NCBI GenBank assembly: GCA_907163375.1
Contig: CAJQUW010008964.1
Coordinates: 896,501 to 960,500, forward strand
Source of the DNA: Prostheceraeus crozeri
Lineage: Eukaryota; Platyhelminthes; Polycladida; Euryleptidae
DNA length: 64,000 nucleotides
Reading direction: 5' to 3'
The notes beneath the pieces are model-generated. The model worked only from the letters and a program-made list of their open reading frames with translations, had not been told where the DNA came from and ran no database searches. The translations under genes and the position numbers were made by a program. Positions 39,324-50,557 of the stretch are shown one piece after another. The stretch's first letter is position 1. The number at the start of each line of letters is the position of its first letter.

Positions 39324-40132
39324 AGTTACACTTTTATAATCGTCTTCATTTAGAATCTTCTTTTCTAACAGTCTTTTCAATATAGCATGAATTTCATTGA
39401 AACTAGAATTATGTCCTTCTTTTATTGCAGATATTAAAATATTTAATCTATTTAGTAATTCTTGTGGATCATCTGGTAAAAATACAGTTGTTTCAGTTTT
39501 CTGTTTTTCAGATAAACCTTTCCCTACTTTAACTCCCGTTGATAATAAATTTTCTAATTGTTTATAACGTCTAAGAGATTTTACTGCACCAACTCTGTCT
39601 AACATAGCTTTATATTTTATGAGATCTTCTACAGCATAATTATTTAAATCTGCTCCTCTTAAAAGATTAACAAAATTTCTATCTAAATTAAAAGGAGATT
39701 TATCTGGTGAAAAAATTATACCTCGAAAAGGTTGTGGAAATATTTCTTTTTGTCCGAGATAAAATCTAGGTATTGTTTTTCCATCTATAAATGAGATAGA
39801 ATGTTCAAATTGCATAGATTTTGGTAATTTCTTATTAATGTTTGATTCTAGTAATCCATAGTCATCTAATATAGTTTTGTGCTCTGGATCTGTTATATCA
39901 ATTTGTTTATCATTATTTGTACTTTCTTTTTCAAGAGTTTTAAATGGTTCATAGTTTTCTCAAAATCAGTTTTTACTTGCTCGGTTTGCTGCATTTTTTC
40001 AAACATATCAGATTGAATACCAGCTTTTATCATTCTATGTTGAAGATGATTTTCTTTCATAATATTTCTTTGTTTTATTAACTCTTCTAATTGTTTTATT
40101 CTTTTAAAATTATCAGCTTTAATTTTATCCAT
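39312..40132 (-). pseudogene. conserved virion-cluster protein, frameshifted, about 270 codons
   Basis: The N-terminal helical part starts at the ATG at 40130-40132 (MDKIKADNFKRIKQLEEL). The frame changes near 39945 and continues through DITDPEHKTIL into the part from 39815 (FEHSISFIDGKTIPRFYLG). The layout and position beside penton and ATPase match the element 1 gene at 14531-15049. It ends SVTGHL in a hairpin. The function is unknown; it may be a minor capsid or scaffold protein. Confidence 0.55.
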
Positions 40133-40385
40133 TTTTAAAATATAATATTTGAATTTTGTGGTAACATTGGAATACAGCAAAAACATTTTACTGAACAAAT
40201 TATTTTTTTATTGCTTTGTTGTTTGACATCTTTTCGCTTTAAGTTTTGTTTAATAAAGTTTTGCTTAAATTTTCGCTTAAAGTTTTTAGCTCTTCTAAAA
40301 AAATGTTGTCATTTTCTTCATTAGAAATTTAGCCATCACTAGAAATTTTGCCCTCCTGTTTATTCTTATCATCAACTTTTTCGGA
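40133..40385. other. AT-rich interval, possible lost tail of the next gene
   Basis: Reading on from the stop of the 40386-40934 gene, the same frame has only two stops (TAG, TAA) and an acidic low-complexity sequence to about 40244. It may be a decayed C-terminus. No other gene is seen. Confidence 0.3.
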
Positions 40386-40934
40386 CTATAAATGAAATGG
40401 CGTTTTATTTACTTTATTAGCTATTTGATCAAATTTTTCAATCTCATCTAACGTAATAACATTATCATCACATACTCTTTGAAAGTAGTAATGTAGTTTA
40501 TCATAGACTTCTTTAATATGTAAATGCTTAGTTTTTAATGATTTTCGTTTCTTAGTTATTAAAGATTTATCTAACATTGTAACAAGTGAAGTTGCAAAAA
40601 CGCCCGTACCTGTTAAAGCTGTAGCAACTACTGGAATTACTAAAACACCAGAAGATATAACAATTGTTAAAGCACCTAAACTTATTGTTAAGAATATGCC
40701 AATTCCTTGTGTTACATTCTTAACTTTAGTCCATCTCTTTCTTAATTTTTTATAATGCTCTAATCTTAATAATAATTGAGATTCCTTATCTTTCATATAG
40801 CGTACTCTATCTTTGTGTTTTTCAATGTTCATTTTTTCAATGTTAATCTTTTCAATGTCCATTAAAGTAGAACTACGTTCATATGATAACGAAGGATATA
40901 TTCTTGCGGTTTCTTCCATTTTTGTTTCTTCCAT
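40386..40934 (-). CDS. predicted membrane protein with coiled coil, 182 aa
   Basis: A repeated IEKINIEKMNIEK charged helix (about residues 27-60) precedes two hydrophobic segments (about 75-96 and 98-118), then a basic helix. It may be a virion membrane-interacting or fusion-stage protein. Fragments of the same gene occur at 25238 (left end) and 43711 (right terminal repeat edge). No family was recognised. Confidence 0.5.
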   Translation of the reverse strand: MEETKMEETARIYPSLSYERSSTLMDIEKINIEKMNIEKHKDRVRYMKDKESQLLLRLEHYKKLRKRWTKVKNVTQGIGIFLTISLGALTIVISSGVLVIPVVATALTGTGVFATSLVTMLDKSLITKKRKSLKTKHLHIKEVYDKLHYYFQRVCDDNVITLDEIEKFDQIANKVNKTPFHL

Positions 40935-41131
40935 TTTTTAAAGAAATATTTTGAATAAATATTTTGAAAACAATCTTCTGAAATGCTATTTAAATCGAAA
41001 TACGTAGTTGTTTGTTTGTCGTATATTTCTAAGAACTCAGTCATGTTATTAACCTGAGGTAATATATCACCTATATTACTCAGTATAACTGTCGGATTTT
41101 CATCATTCATTTTAAATGAAATAAATTCCAA
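40862..41131 (-). pseudogene. N-terminal fragment of a second protease copy
   Basis: The segment MTEFLEIYDKQTTTYFDL resembles the N-terminus of the element 2 protease (NEFLKLYGTQTTTNFDL). The frame then runs into the next gene out of phase, so only the start survives. It mirrors the gene pair at the left end. Confidence 0.65.
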
Positions 41132-41159
41132 TAACTGTAATAATGTCTACTTCTTGTAC

Positions 41160-42760
41160 AGGAAAATGAAAACAACGGCAGTGTATTTTGCATCAAATAT
41201 AATAATACAACAATCAATCTTATCATACAATTGTACAATGTCAGTCTTCTACCATGAGACTGGAGAACAAAAGGAAATTTAATTACATTTCAAAATAATC
41301 CAAAATGCAATACTACTAAGTTCCATGAATCATTCTTAAATATCAAATATAATAATACAACAATACAATTGTACAATGTCAGTCTTCTACCATGAGACTG
41401 GAGAACAAAAGGAAATTTAATTACATTTCAAAATAATCCAAAATGCAATACTACTAAGTTCCATGAATCATTCTTAAATATCAAACATTATGTTACATAC
41501 TGAAATATAGATCTATACAATAGCAGTCTTCTACCATGAGACTGGAGAACAAAAGGAAATTTAATTACATTTCAAAATAATCCAAAATGCAATACTACTA
41601 AGTTCCATGAATCATTCTTAAATATCAAATATAATAATACAACAATCAATCTTATCATACAATTGTACAATGTCAGTCTTCTACCATGAGACTGGAGAAC
41701 AAAAGGAAATTTAATTACATTTCAAAATAATCCAAAATGCAATACTACTAAGTTCCATGAATCATTCTTAAATATCAAATATAATAATACAACAATCAAT
41801 CTTATCATACAATTGTACAATGTCAGTCTTCTACCATGAGACTGGAGAACAAAAGGAAATTTAATTACATTTCAAAATAATCCAAAATGCAATACTACTA
41901 AGTTCCATGAATCATTCTTAAATATCAAACATTATGTTACATACTGAAATATAGATCTATACAATAGCAGTCTTCTACCATGAGACTGGAGAACAAAAGG
42001 AAATTTAATTACATTTCAAAATAATCCAAAATGCAATACTACTAAGTTCCATGAATCATTCTTAAATATCAAATATAATAATACAACAATCAATCTTATC
42101 ATACAATTGTACAATGTCAGTCTTCTACCATGAGACTGGAGAACAAAAGGAAATTTAATTACATTTCAAAATAATCCAAAATGCAATACTACTAAGTTCC
42201 ATGAATCATTCTTAAATATCAAACATTATGTTACATACTGAAATATAGATCTATACAATAGCAGTCTTCTACCATGAGACTGGAGAACAAAAGGAAATTT
42301 AATTACATTTCAAAATAATCCAAAATGCAATACTACTAAGTTCCATGAATCATTCTTAAATATCAAATAATCTTATCATACAATTGTACAATGTCAGTCT
42401 TCTACCATGAGACTGGAGAACAAAAGGAAATTTAATTACATTTCAAAATAATCCAAAATGCAATACTACTAAGTTCCATGAATCATTCTTAAATATCAAA
42501 TATAATAATACAACAATCAATCTTATCATACAATTGTACAATGTCAGTCTTCTACCATGAGACTGGAGAACAAAAGGAAATTTAATTACATTTCAAAATA
42601 ATCCAAAATGCAATACTACTAAGTTCCATGAATCATTCTTAAATATCAAACATTATGTTACATACTGAAATATAGATCTATACAATAGCAGTCTTCTACC
42701 ATGAGACTGGAGAACAAAAGGAAATTTAATTACATTTCAAAATAATCCAAAATGTGTTAC
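41160..42760. repeat. eleven-copy ~145-bp satellite array in element 2
   Basis: A unit containing CAGTCTTCTACCATGAGACTG, AAAGGAAATTTAATTACATT and ACTAAGTTCCATGAATCATT occurs 11 times at about 145-bp spacing. Two alternating spacer types (ATAATAATACAACAATCAAT or ACATTATGTTACATACTGAA) suggest higher-order duplication. CAGTCT/AGACTG can form a hairpin. No coding is seen. Confidence 0.9.
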
Positions 42761-42850
42761 TACTTATAAATAAGTCTTCATAAATATGTATACATCAAAT
42801 ATGCATGTACATTGCACATATCTTAAAAAGTGAAACAACACAGTTAATGT

Positions 42851-43484
42851 TCATTCATCTTGGGAACCAAACCTCATTTCTTCTATAGTTGTCGGTTGAT
42901 TCAATTTTTCTATATAAATTTTGATTTCTTTAAAATGTTTTCTAACAAAACTAATGGGCATTGATGAATTTAAAAATAATACGTGTGGTAGAATTAGATC
43001 TGATAAGTTCATCAAGAAATAACAATAACTTACGTTATAGGAAATTCTAAATAGTTCCAAGTTTGCCACAAATCTGTTTTTTTTTATTGTCACTCAATTC
43101 CAGAATTCTTTTAAATCCATAACCTTGATAAGCAGCGCTTCTCAGCAACGACCCATGGTGCACTTTATCACTTGCAATCAGTTTTGAAATCATAGTAGCA
43201 CTATCTTCGATGGTAATGAAATGTTCTTTTGTAACATTGAACTGAGGAATTGTAGTAGTGTTAAGATACTGTTCTATTTTTACTGTAATATCCTCCACTT
43301 GTTTTTGAGAGTCCAATTTGTTCTTCTTTCTCGATTGAATTTCTAACTTCCACTCTTCAAAGTATTTATTCGCAGTTTCCTTGTGCTCTTCTTTAATTAA
43401 GTTTAGTAAAATCGGCATGTAAAACGAAAAAGCTTCTGCGGCAGTACGTTTTGGCATTTTGCAATAAGGAAAGAAAACAGTCAC
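42851..43484 (-). pseudogene. unknown helical protein, frameshifted at an A-run
   Basis: Two frames (43047-43484 and 42851-43093) join at the A8 run near 43079 and read as one helical protein of about 210 aa, beginning MPKRTAAEAFSFYMP. I do not recognise it. It is less AT-rich than other element 2 genes and lies by the satellite array near the right end, so it may be acquired. Confidence 0.45.
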
Positions 43485-43746
43485 TAGTTATGATTAATGG
43501 AATTGTAAATGAAGTCTTACTTCCTACATGCTGCAATTATATGCCACGTCTTTACAAATGAATAAGTGGGTGTAGCAGCTGTTTGTTCTTTCATACATTG
43601 TTTCCTTTCAAATGTTTGAGTTGGAGGACACAGCTCCTTACACTGAAATGCATTTTATTCATAAATGCGGGAAGCAGATGTTCTCTACCCTTGAATGACA
43701 ATTGTAAAAGTACCTAAACTTATTGTTAAGAATATGTCAATTCCTT
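43485..43746. other. interval before right terminal repeat with gene fragment
   Basis: There is no intact gene. Positions about 43711-43745 repeat a 35-bp piece of the 40386-40934 gene (CCTAAACTTATTGTTAAGAA), pasted directly beside the terminal repeat. Confidence 0.6.
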
Positions 43747-43882
43747 CAAATATTTTTAGACACATGATATATTTTAAAAACCTGAAAGATGGATAAAATT
43801 CATGAATTTGAAATTCTCAACTTTTATGATTTTTGGTGTCCGGTTTTAGATGACCTTGAACGGTCATGATTTAAGCAATGAA

Positions 43883-43916
43883 AATCTAACCGAAGGTTCT
43901 AGGGCTTCGCCCGATT
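43883..43916. repeat. double hairpin, type B (right terminal repeat)
   Basis: AATC-TAACCGAAGGTT-C-TA-GGGCTTCGCCC-GATT, matching the left repeat with one base change in the first stem. Confidence 0.85.
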
Positions 43917-43974
43917 GTAATTCTCAAATTTGAGATTTTGAAAAATTTGAAAATTGGGTATTTTTAAAAACGCC

Positions 43975-44009
43975 CAAATCGGAGCGAAGCTCCTCTGGCT
44001 TTAGCCGAT
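43975..44009. repeat. double hairpin, type A (right terminal repeat)
   Basis: This is the exact inverted match of the left-end copy at 24976. Confidence 0.85.
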
Positions 44010-44305
44010 TTGTGAATTTAGGTCTTCATAACCTGAAAAAGGGTTCAAATTCATGAATTTATGTCGTTTTTAAAAATGTCATTTTTTGAAAAAATGGTAC
44101 TTTTTGAATGGACTAAATTCATGAATTTAGGTCTTAAAAACCTGAAAAAGGGTTCAAATTCATGAATTTATGTCGTTTTTAAAGATACTATTTTTTTGAA
44201 TTTTATGGTGTCCTGGAACGGTCTTTTGCCCATTACTTATATAATTGTTTTCCTTCCTTTATTGTAAGCCGTCATGCGTTTGTCATATCGGAATAAAACT
44301 TTTTA

Positions 44306-44364
44306 TTATTATTATTATAATATATTCTATAATATATATAATATATATAATATATATAATATAT
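44306..44364. repeat. AT microsatellite
   Basis: Repeats of ATAATATAT/TATA over about 60 bp just outside element 2. Confidence 0.8.
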
Positions 44365-44868
44365 ATTCTGCGCAGATGTCAGAATTGCATTATTCCATTG
44401 ACATTCGAAATTTGCAATTTGTATCAGGGTACTTTTCTACATGCTGACTAGGTAACCAAATTGGTACCTTTCCTATCAAAGTAGCTGTGCTGTCCTGCGG
44501 GAAATTAAAAGCCATGCAGCCTCGCTTTCATATATCTATTATACAATCTAATGATTCAATGCCTCCGGCTTTCACGAGGTTGAAATGATATTTCAATGCG
44601 CCTTGCTCTTGGCACCACCATGAAAAATGGCTTGCCGGTTGCTATTATTATACAATTCATTGTTGTAGAATTAAAAAAACCCGATTTCGAGGGAAGTAGA
44701 TATAACTCAGTAAATAATCTCTAGTCCATGATCTCATTTAAGGCATACACGTTTTGATCTGCATCATTCATACTTCTACATAGAAAATTTGAGAAAATGA
44801 TCGAGAAAGGAAGGATTCAATGCAGAAACTAGCGATGTGGCAAAAGGTGCTCTTCAAGAGATGCTAAG

Positions 44869-45467
44869 GCTGCTGTCACAAAGGAAAAAGCGTCTTCCAT
44901 CTTCCATTTGGGATTTCCCCTTAATTGCATGTAGAAAAGAACACAACCTATCACACAGAAAAAGTCATCAGCCATAAGTCATCTTCCATCTTTCATCGTC
45001 TGTCACGCTGTCACACAGGAAAAATCATAGGGCGTCGTCCATCGGACATAAGACATGAAATTATGCGGCTGATGAAGTTCATTTCTGTAAGCCGTCAGGT
45101 GTCAGCCGCGAGACTGCTCTAAAAATAGAACAACGTGAACTGACGTCTGAGGGAAGAATTATGAAGCTGTCATTTGCGAAGAGAGGCAATCAGGAAACAA
45201 CCATTGTTCACATTGTCGAACGAGGACGAGGATCAAGACAGTAGTCATAGTTGCGGTATAGTGAAAAACAGCGCTGAGTGAATCGGAAATGGATTTCCCC
45301 AGTGTGACTGCGGCAGGTGGAAGAGGGAAGATGGACGATGGAAGGCGGAAGACGACAGATGAAAATCTCCTCATCACGCCTTATGGAAGATGTCTTTTGA
45401 AGAATGTGCAAAGAGGCGAGTGACATGGAAGATGGAAGACACCTTTTCCTGTGTGACAGCGGCCTGA
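44869..45467. repeat. imperfect foldback in host flank
   Basis: GCTGTCACAAAGGAAAAAGC and TCTTCCATCTTCCAT on the left correspond in inverted form to ATGGAAGATGGAAGACACC and TTTTCCTGTGTGACAGCGGC on the right, with further short copies between. It is a probable degenerate MITE. Confidence 0.5.
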
Positions 45468-45469
45468 CT

Positions 45470-48400
45470 GTATTCATTAATGACTTCTTTTGTATCTTGA
45501 CGCTAAATCGACATCGGCTGCAGAGATCCGATTTCACAATTGGGTTCATGCCTGATGCATGGAACCTACCTGAAACCGCTCTTCGAAAATTGGCTGTTAT
45601 GAGATACATGTAAGAAAGGGAGCAACCAGGATGCACACAGCGATCATTTCAGCGAAGCTGACAGATTTCTCAACCAATGTTTGAATGGTTGACACAAGAC
45701 TGCAGTCAATTAAACGGTTGTATCAGGCTACGAATCCAAAAGAATTCCTTCACAACAGCTTGCCATTTGCTGAAGCAACATTGCGAGAGAATCGAATGTC
45801 TACTTTTACGGGGTGGTTTGGAACAATGGGAGACATTAGGAGGAACCACCGTCGCAGTCTTTGATAAAGGGACCTACTGCTCCCTGAATCTTCGTCAACT
45901 TCAGGCAAAAAAGTGCTGGAATATGAAAGTACTTACTACAACTTATGCTGCAGCACCTCACAGAATGGCTACGAAAAGGAGTGGTATTCTATTATAATCA
46001 AATGAGCTCCAATAGTAGTCGCCTTAGAATGGGAAGCGACTGCAAGCCTATAAGCAATCGTCTGATAACTGCGGCGTCTACAGAACACTTTTTGATACCA
46101 GACCTGCGGCAGTGAGGTTTATGACAATGAGTGTCGGTGGCAGCAAGTATTTATCAGTGACTTGCAAAGTGAAGGACTTAGTGAAAAAGTTTTTTGGAAT
46201 ACGTCTTCCAGTTCCTGAGTTATGTGCATTTAAGTCCGATTTTCGTGCACCAAATTAGCTAGCATGCAAAATTAGTACATGTTTGCATCAATTCGACCTA
46301 CGACATTTTTCTTTTGTCACTTTAAAGTTGATGAGAAGCTATGCTTGGGAAGATATAAACACGATCTTATGAAATCTCTGAATTCTCATCAAATGATATA
46401 TCTTATCATTTGAAGCGATGATAGTACACTTTTAAATGTATTTGCAAGCAGAATTACTTAGAGTAAACATTTGTTGGATGATTTGTAAACTATAACAGGC
46501 TTCGCTTTGTTATCGATTGACAAGACTTACAATCATGGTTTTAAAAGATATTTCCCCCAAATCATGAAGTCAGAAATAGATTAGCTTATTTGATTATGCA
46601 AACTAGTTGGCCGAAGAGTTGGCCTTGATAACATATTCCCAACTTTAATAGGTGTAATTCGCTGGTGCTCAGTTGTAGTTGATGGTATGCTGCATCTTTA
46701 AAATGTTGTAAGGTTTCTGATATCAATTGATTGGCGAATACATTATCAAACAAATGTAAACACAATGCCAAGACCGGGTTTTCAAACATTGCTTTACAGC
46801 TTTAATTTGCACATCCTTGTGAAACATTATTTTTGAGCATGTTCTTTTAAATTGAGCTTTATGGTTCTAAGCCGTGTGTAATGGCTTCGGAATCATGCTC
46901 TTCATTGAGGTTCCTGTGACTGATGAGTTGGCCAATGATATGCTAGTCAACAGTCGCTTTTTAAACACCAAAAGCACAGATTCAGTGCAAGTGAACCAGC
47001 ATGTCTATCCATCGATATCTGGAGAGATAGAAACGAAGGCTTAGAATCTCATCATGAAATACAGTCGATGACGACATGTAGTAGTAGTAGTAGGCTACAT
47101 AATCAATCGACATAGTCAGCTTAGCATAATGCCGCAATTGTTGATGTTCTATTCGACGCATCAAAGCAGCCTTTGCGGTTGTTGATTATGAAAAAGATGG
47201 AAAACAGTTCGGAAAAATTCAATAATCAAAAAAAATCATCATTGAAAAGCATGGGATTTTTTAACTCGTGTAACTTATCAATTGGTGTTAATTGCCTTAG
47301 AAGATGTTCCGCAAGACATGTTGGTTGTTTGTCGACTTGTTGATTGTGAAACACACATTTGTTTAATGATAATTTACATGATAATTGAGAAAACAGTTGT
47401 GTGCACGTGTTTGTTTTAAAGCATGTTGAAAACACGCTTGCAAGCAAATATTTGAGAAGTGGCTATCAGCATTCCTATTATATCTTTAATCAATGCATGA
47501 TCTTGTTTCGAACAGCACGATATTCGAATTCCTTGTGGATGTAACAAATCGAAAATAATTCACGCAAAAAAACATGAATGCGTAATGGTATTAATTTGGT
47601 CTCAAATCATGAGATATGGAAAGTCATTTGCCTAAAGATGGGATTCTTTCATCAGTGAAAGCTGTCTATTGGCGCTCCTGCATTATTTGACTTGCCGTAT
47701 TTCCTGCTTTTTCTAAAATTGACCCTCTAAGATTTTAGTTTTCAGAATTTTCCTACAATATTTCCATAAAAGAAAAGGCGGGATGTCCTACGTTTTAATT
47801 TTCTAAATATTCATGGTCGGAATTTAGTGATGACCTTTCGTCGACACAGAAAAATTCTATCGTAAAACAAAATAACATAAAGTCATAGCCTACTATATAC
47901 TATAGGCTTCTTCAGGTCTTAAAACTGCAGTAATATATGCATGTATAGTAGCCTACACGCATATTCACTGAACACTTTATCACCAGAGGATGTCTATGGC
48001 AAAATATTATGATTGGCACTGCATTATTTTTGTTTTTTATGTTAGGTCGAGGAAAACTTTCTTTTATTGTCCTGTGTTACTTATTATTTTAGACATTTGC
48101 GATTTCCATTTTGACATTTTTTAACTTTTTGTATTTCTGATGTTTGTTCAAATTGTGAGCTGCAATTTTATGATTAAATGCTGATGCAATTCATGTGTCT
48201 GCATCTTTGTCAAGTGGTCCATTTGCTAGAAAATGCGGAAAGACATCATGAGTTATTCACTTGAAGAGTTTAGCTATAAAAGTTTCAACATATTGAATCC
48301 TGATCGTGTCTAATACTGTCCACTCCCAACAGAACGTCTCTTGCTAAATATAACTCATTTCTCATATGCCTGAAAAACCTGTCATTCGACAATTTTCTAA

Positions 48401-50040
48401 TATTTATGTGTATTGGTGTTATAGTGCTGTCTCAATTTTCGGAAGCCGGTAAGAAATGCTTTGAATTGAAGGTCATCTTCAGTTTAGCAACATTCATATC
48501 CCTGGTGTGGATTTGTTTTGATATAAAAGGGGTGCAGATTTTTACGCCTGTTTGAGGCACTTTCAGAAAAAGTTAATGTTTTCTGTTGGCGAAATATCCT
48601 AATCTATTATTTGCAATTTTTCTGTAAGTGCTCAATCTGAACACTGTATGATGCTTTCCTCATGAGCAACTAATTCGGAAGTTTTTAGGTCTCCTTCGTA
48701 ATATAGATAAGTACACTAATCCCAAATATGTGTGTCACCGTTTAATGTAACCAAATGTATACATATCAAAACCTCTTACCATACTGTGATAAATGTTTCT
48801 AAGATTGCGCAAGCTAAGAAAAGTAATTAAGCTGATGATAAACAGTGATTTTTTCAACATGATTATGATGTGTTAGTAACGAGACCACCTGATGAATTCA
48901 TTACAGTTCTTATTCTTCGAAGTTTAAATATTTGAATGTATTTTTATTAAGTTATCAATTTCGCTCTGAGGAATGGTCATCCATCTCTTCGACCACGATG
49001 GATTGTAAGTCATTCAAACAGCTAATACCACTGCTTTTCGATACTTTCTCTTCGCCAGATACCATCACACCTGTTCGGTAAGCGCAAGATCTGGTGATCT
49101 TGATACCCGCTCCATCCTTCGAGTGGTCTAACATGATTCAACTGATCAGCCAAACATGATTTGTGCTTAATGAAAGATGGAAACCGACAGTCTGCAAACG
49201 ATGTATTAAGAAACTAGTCTAAATATTAGCGTGCGCATTCTCGCTTTTCGAATTCCACGAAAGATTTCAGAATTTGCAACTCATTACAATCAAGTGTCAT
49301 ATCGATCATGGAGCATCAATTGAACTAACCTTCTAGTCTTTGTATGCCTCATCTGGAGTTCTCAGTTTTCATTCGCTCATCCGTTCTGATGGACTTGCAT
49401 CCACCTGTCATTCCTTAATCTTCAAAATTTGCTCTCGTTCGCAAATATCACATTCCTCCAAATTTCTCTCCGCATTTTCTCAGCCAATATTTCACTCATT
49501 CTCCTTTGTTCTCGTAGCAAGCGGTCTCCGTTTTCTTATACCGTCCTTGCGCAGACCGCTGCAGACCGTTTATAGGACAATCACTCATTCCACATCTTTA
49601 GTAACTCTGCTGTGGATGAAAATCTATTATTCAGGACATATCAGTGGGCAGTTGCATCGTTCGATGGATTTGTTTTTCTAACGGTAGAACATTTTTATTC
49701 ACTAAATCTCTCTTTGTGTCTCAGTATCGACCTTAAAAAATGTTCTCTTGCTAAAATTCATAAGTTGAACAATTTCAGCTGTTGTCATCTTCATTACTGA
49801 AAACCCAAAAGTCTCTACTGTAAGCCATCTTTTCTTTAGTTTCCATTATTATTCTTTTTCAATTTTGTTACTCAATTTTGCTGCTTTCATTTCGCTAGCC
49901 GTGTAAGCATGTTTGAGCACAATTAGCTTTCAGAGTTTTGTATTACCAATGCAACTTATGTGCATAACGCAACATTATTTATTGTTATTATTTTTATTAT
50001 ACAACATTATGTGTAACAACAGGATGAAACAATGCCAATG
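45470..50040. other. host DNA without recognised gene
   Basis: Scattered ORFs of 60-115 codons have no recognisable family and no splice pattern. Nothing convincing is seen. Confidence 0.3.
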
Positions 50041-50047
50041 TTGTTAA

Positions 50048-50557
50048 ATGACGCATTATCTGTTTTATCATATAAACGAGAAGAGACCAAATGAGAATTC
50101 ATCCTGCAATAACTCGCGCTGCAAAACCTGCGCCATGCTCTCAACTGAAACTGAAGTGTTATCGCCTATCACTGAACTTTCTTATAACATCAAAGCTGCT
50201 AAAACAACATGCACATCATCAAACATCATTTATGGTCTAAGTTTTCGCAATTGTAATTTTTTATATGTAGGAGAAACCCAAAGAAGTTTGAGAGAAAGAA
50301 TGACAGAACATCGATTTGACGTCCGCCATGGAGATGAAGAAAGGGTGGTTTCTCATAATTGTATAAAACATCAACACCTGGAAGAAGATTTAAGGGTGAC
50401 AATACTGAAAGAAATAAAAGGAAATGATCAACAACGAAAGGTGGAGGAACTAAAATTCATTAGCCAACTAATGACTGACTGGCCTCATGGCCTTAATATG
50501 CAGCATGTGCTACAGAGGTCAGCGATCTATGAACCTAAATCTCCTACTTCCCTATGA
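50048..50557 (+). pseudogene. Penelope-like element fragment: zinc-binding motif and GIY-YIG endonuclease
   Basis: An N-terminal CNNSRCKTC cluster precedes SSNIIYGLSFRNCNFLYVGET, the GIY...YVG core of a GIY-YIG nuclease. An Arg (RSLRERMTEHR) and a later Glu-rich helix follow. This domain order is the C-terminal end of Penelope-like retroelements. The reverse transcriptase part is not seen upstream, so the copy is 5' truncated. Its frame is open for 169 codons. The downstream TCCTGATGAAG is typical of such 3' regions. Confidence 0.7.

Larger units (their letters stand above)
24748..44237. mobile_element. Polinton/adintovirus-like element 2, 19.5 kb
   Basis: Inverted termini AGTAGTGGGTAAAAGACCG (left) and AGTAATGGGCAAAAGACCG (right, reverse strand) bound an AT-rich block. 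Inside are polymerase, integrase with PLA2, protease, packaging ATPase, double jelly-roll capsid, penton, pVI-like and fibre-like genes. The six bases outside the ends (CACGGC left, TATATA right) do not match, so no target-site duplication is seen. At least six genes carry stops or frameshifts, so it is not an intact virus copy. Confidence 0.9.
43747..44237 (-). repeat. right terminal inverted repeat of element 2
   Basis: It is the inverted match to 24748-25228, differing by small substitutions and a short insertion near 43850. The outer end reads AGTAATGGGC on the reverse strand. Confidence 0.9.

Noticed and set aside
41160..42760. Regularly spaced repeats suggesting a CRISPR array
   Set aside because: Units are about 145 bp and the intervening parts are themselves repeated, with no unique spacers. 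It is a satellite array.
24748..44237. A changed genetic code with TAA/TAG read as Gln
   Set aside because: Long intact genes use CAA for Gln freely and contain no internal TAA or TAG; the in-frame stops are few and isolated.
1..44237. Both Polinton blocks as one giant element
   Set aside because: They differ strongly in base composition, each has its own polymerase, capsid, ATPase and integrase, and host transposons separate them.
49340..49681. 113-codon plus-strand ORF in host DNA
   Set aside because: No family signature, Ser/Phe-rich composition expected of chance frames, no splice or promoter context.
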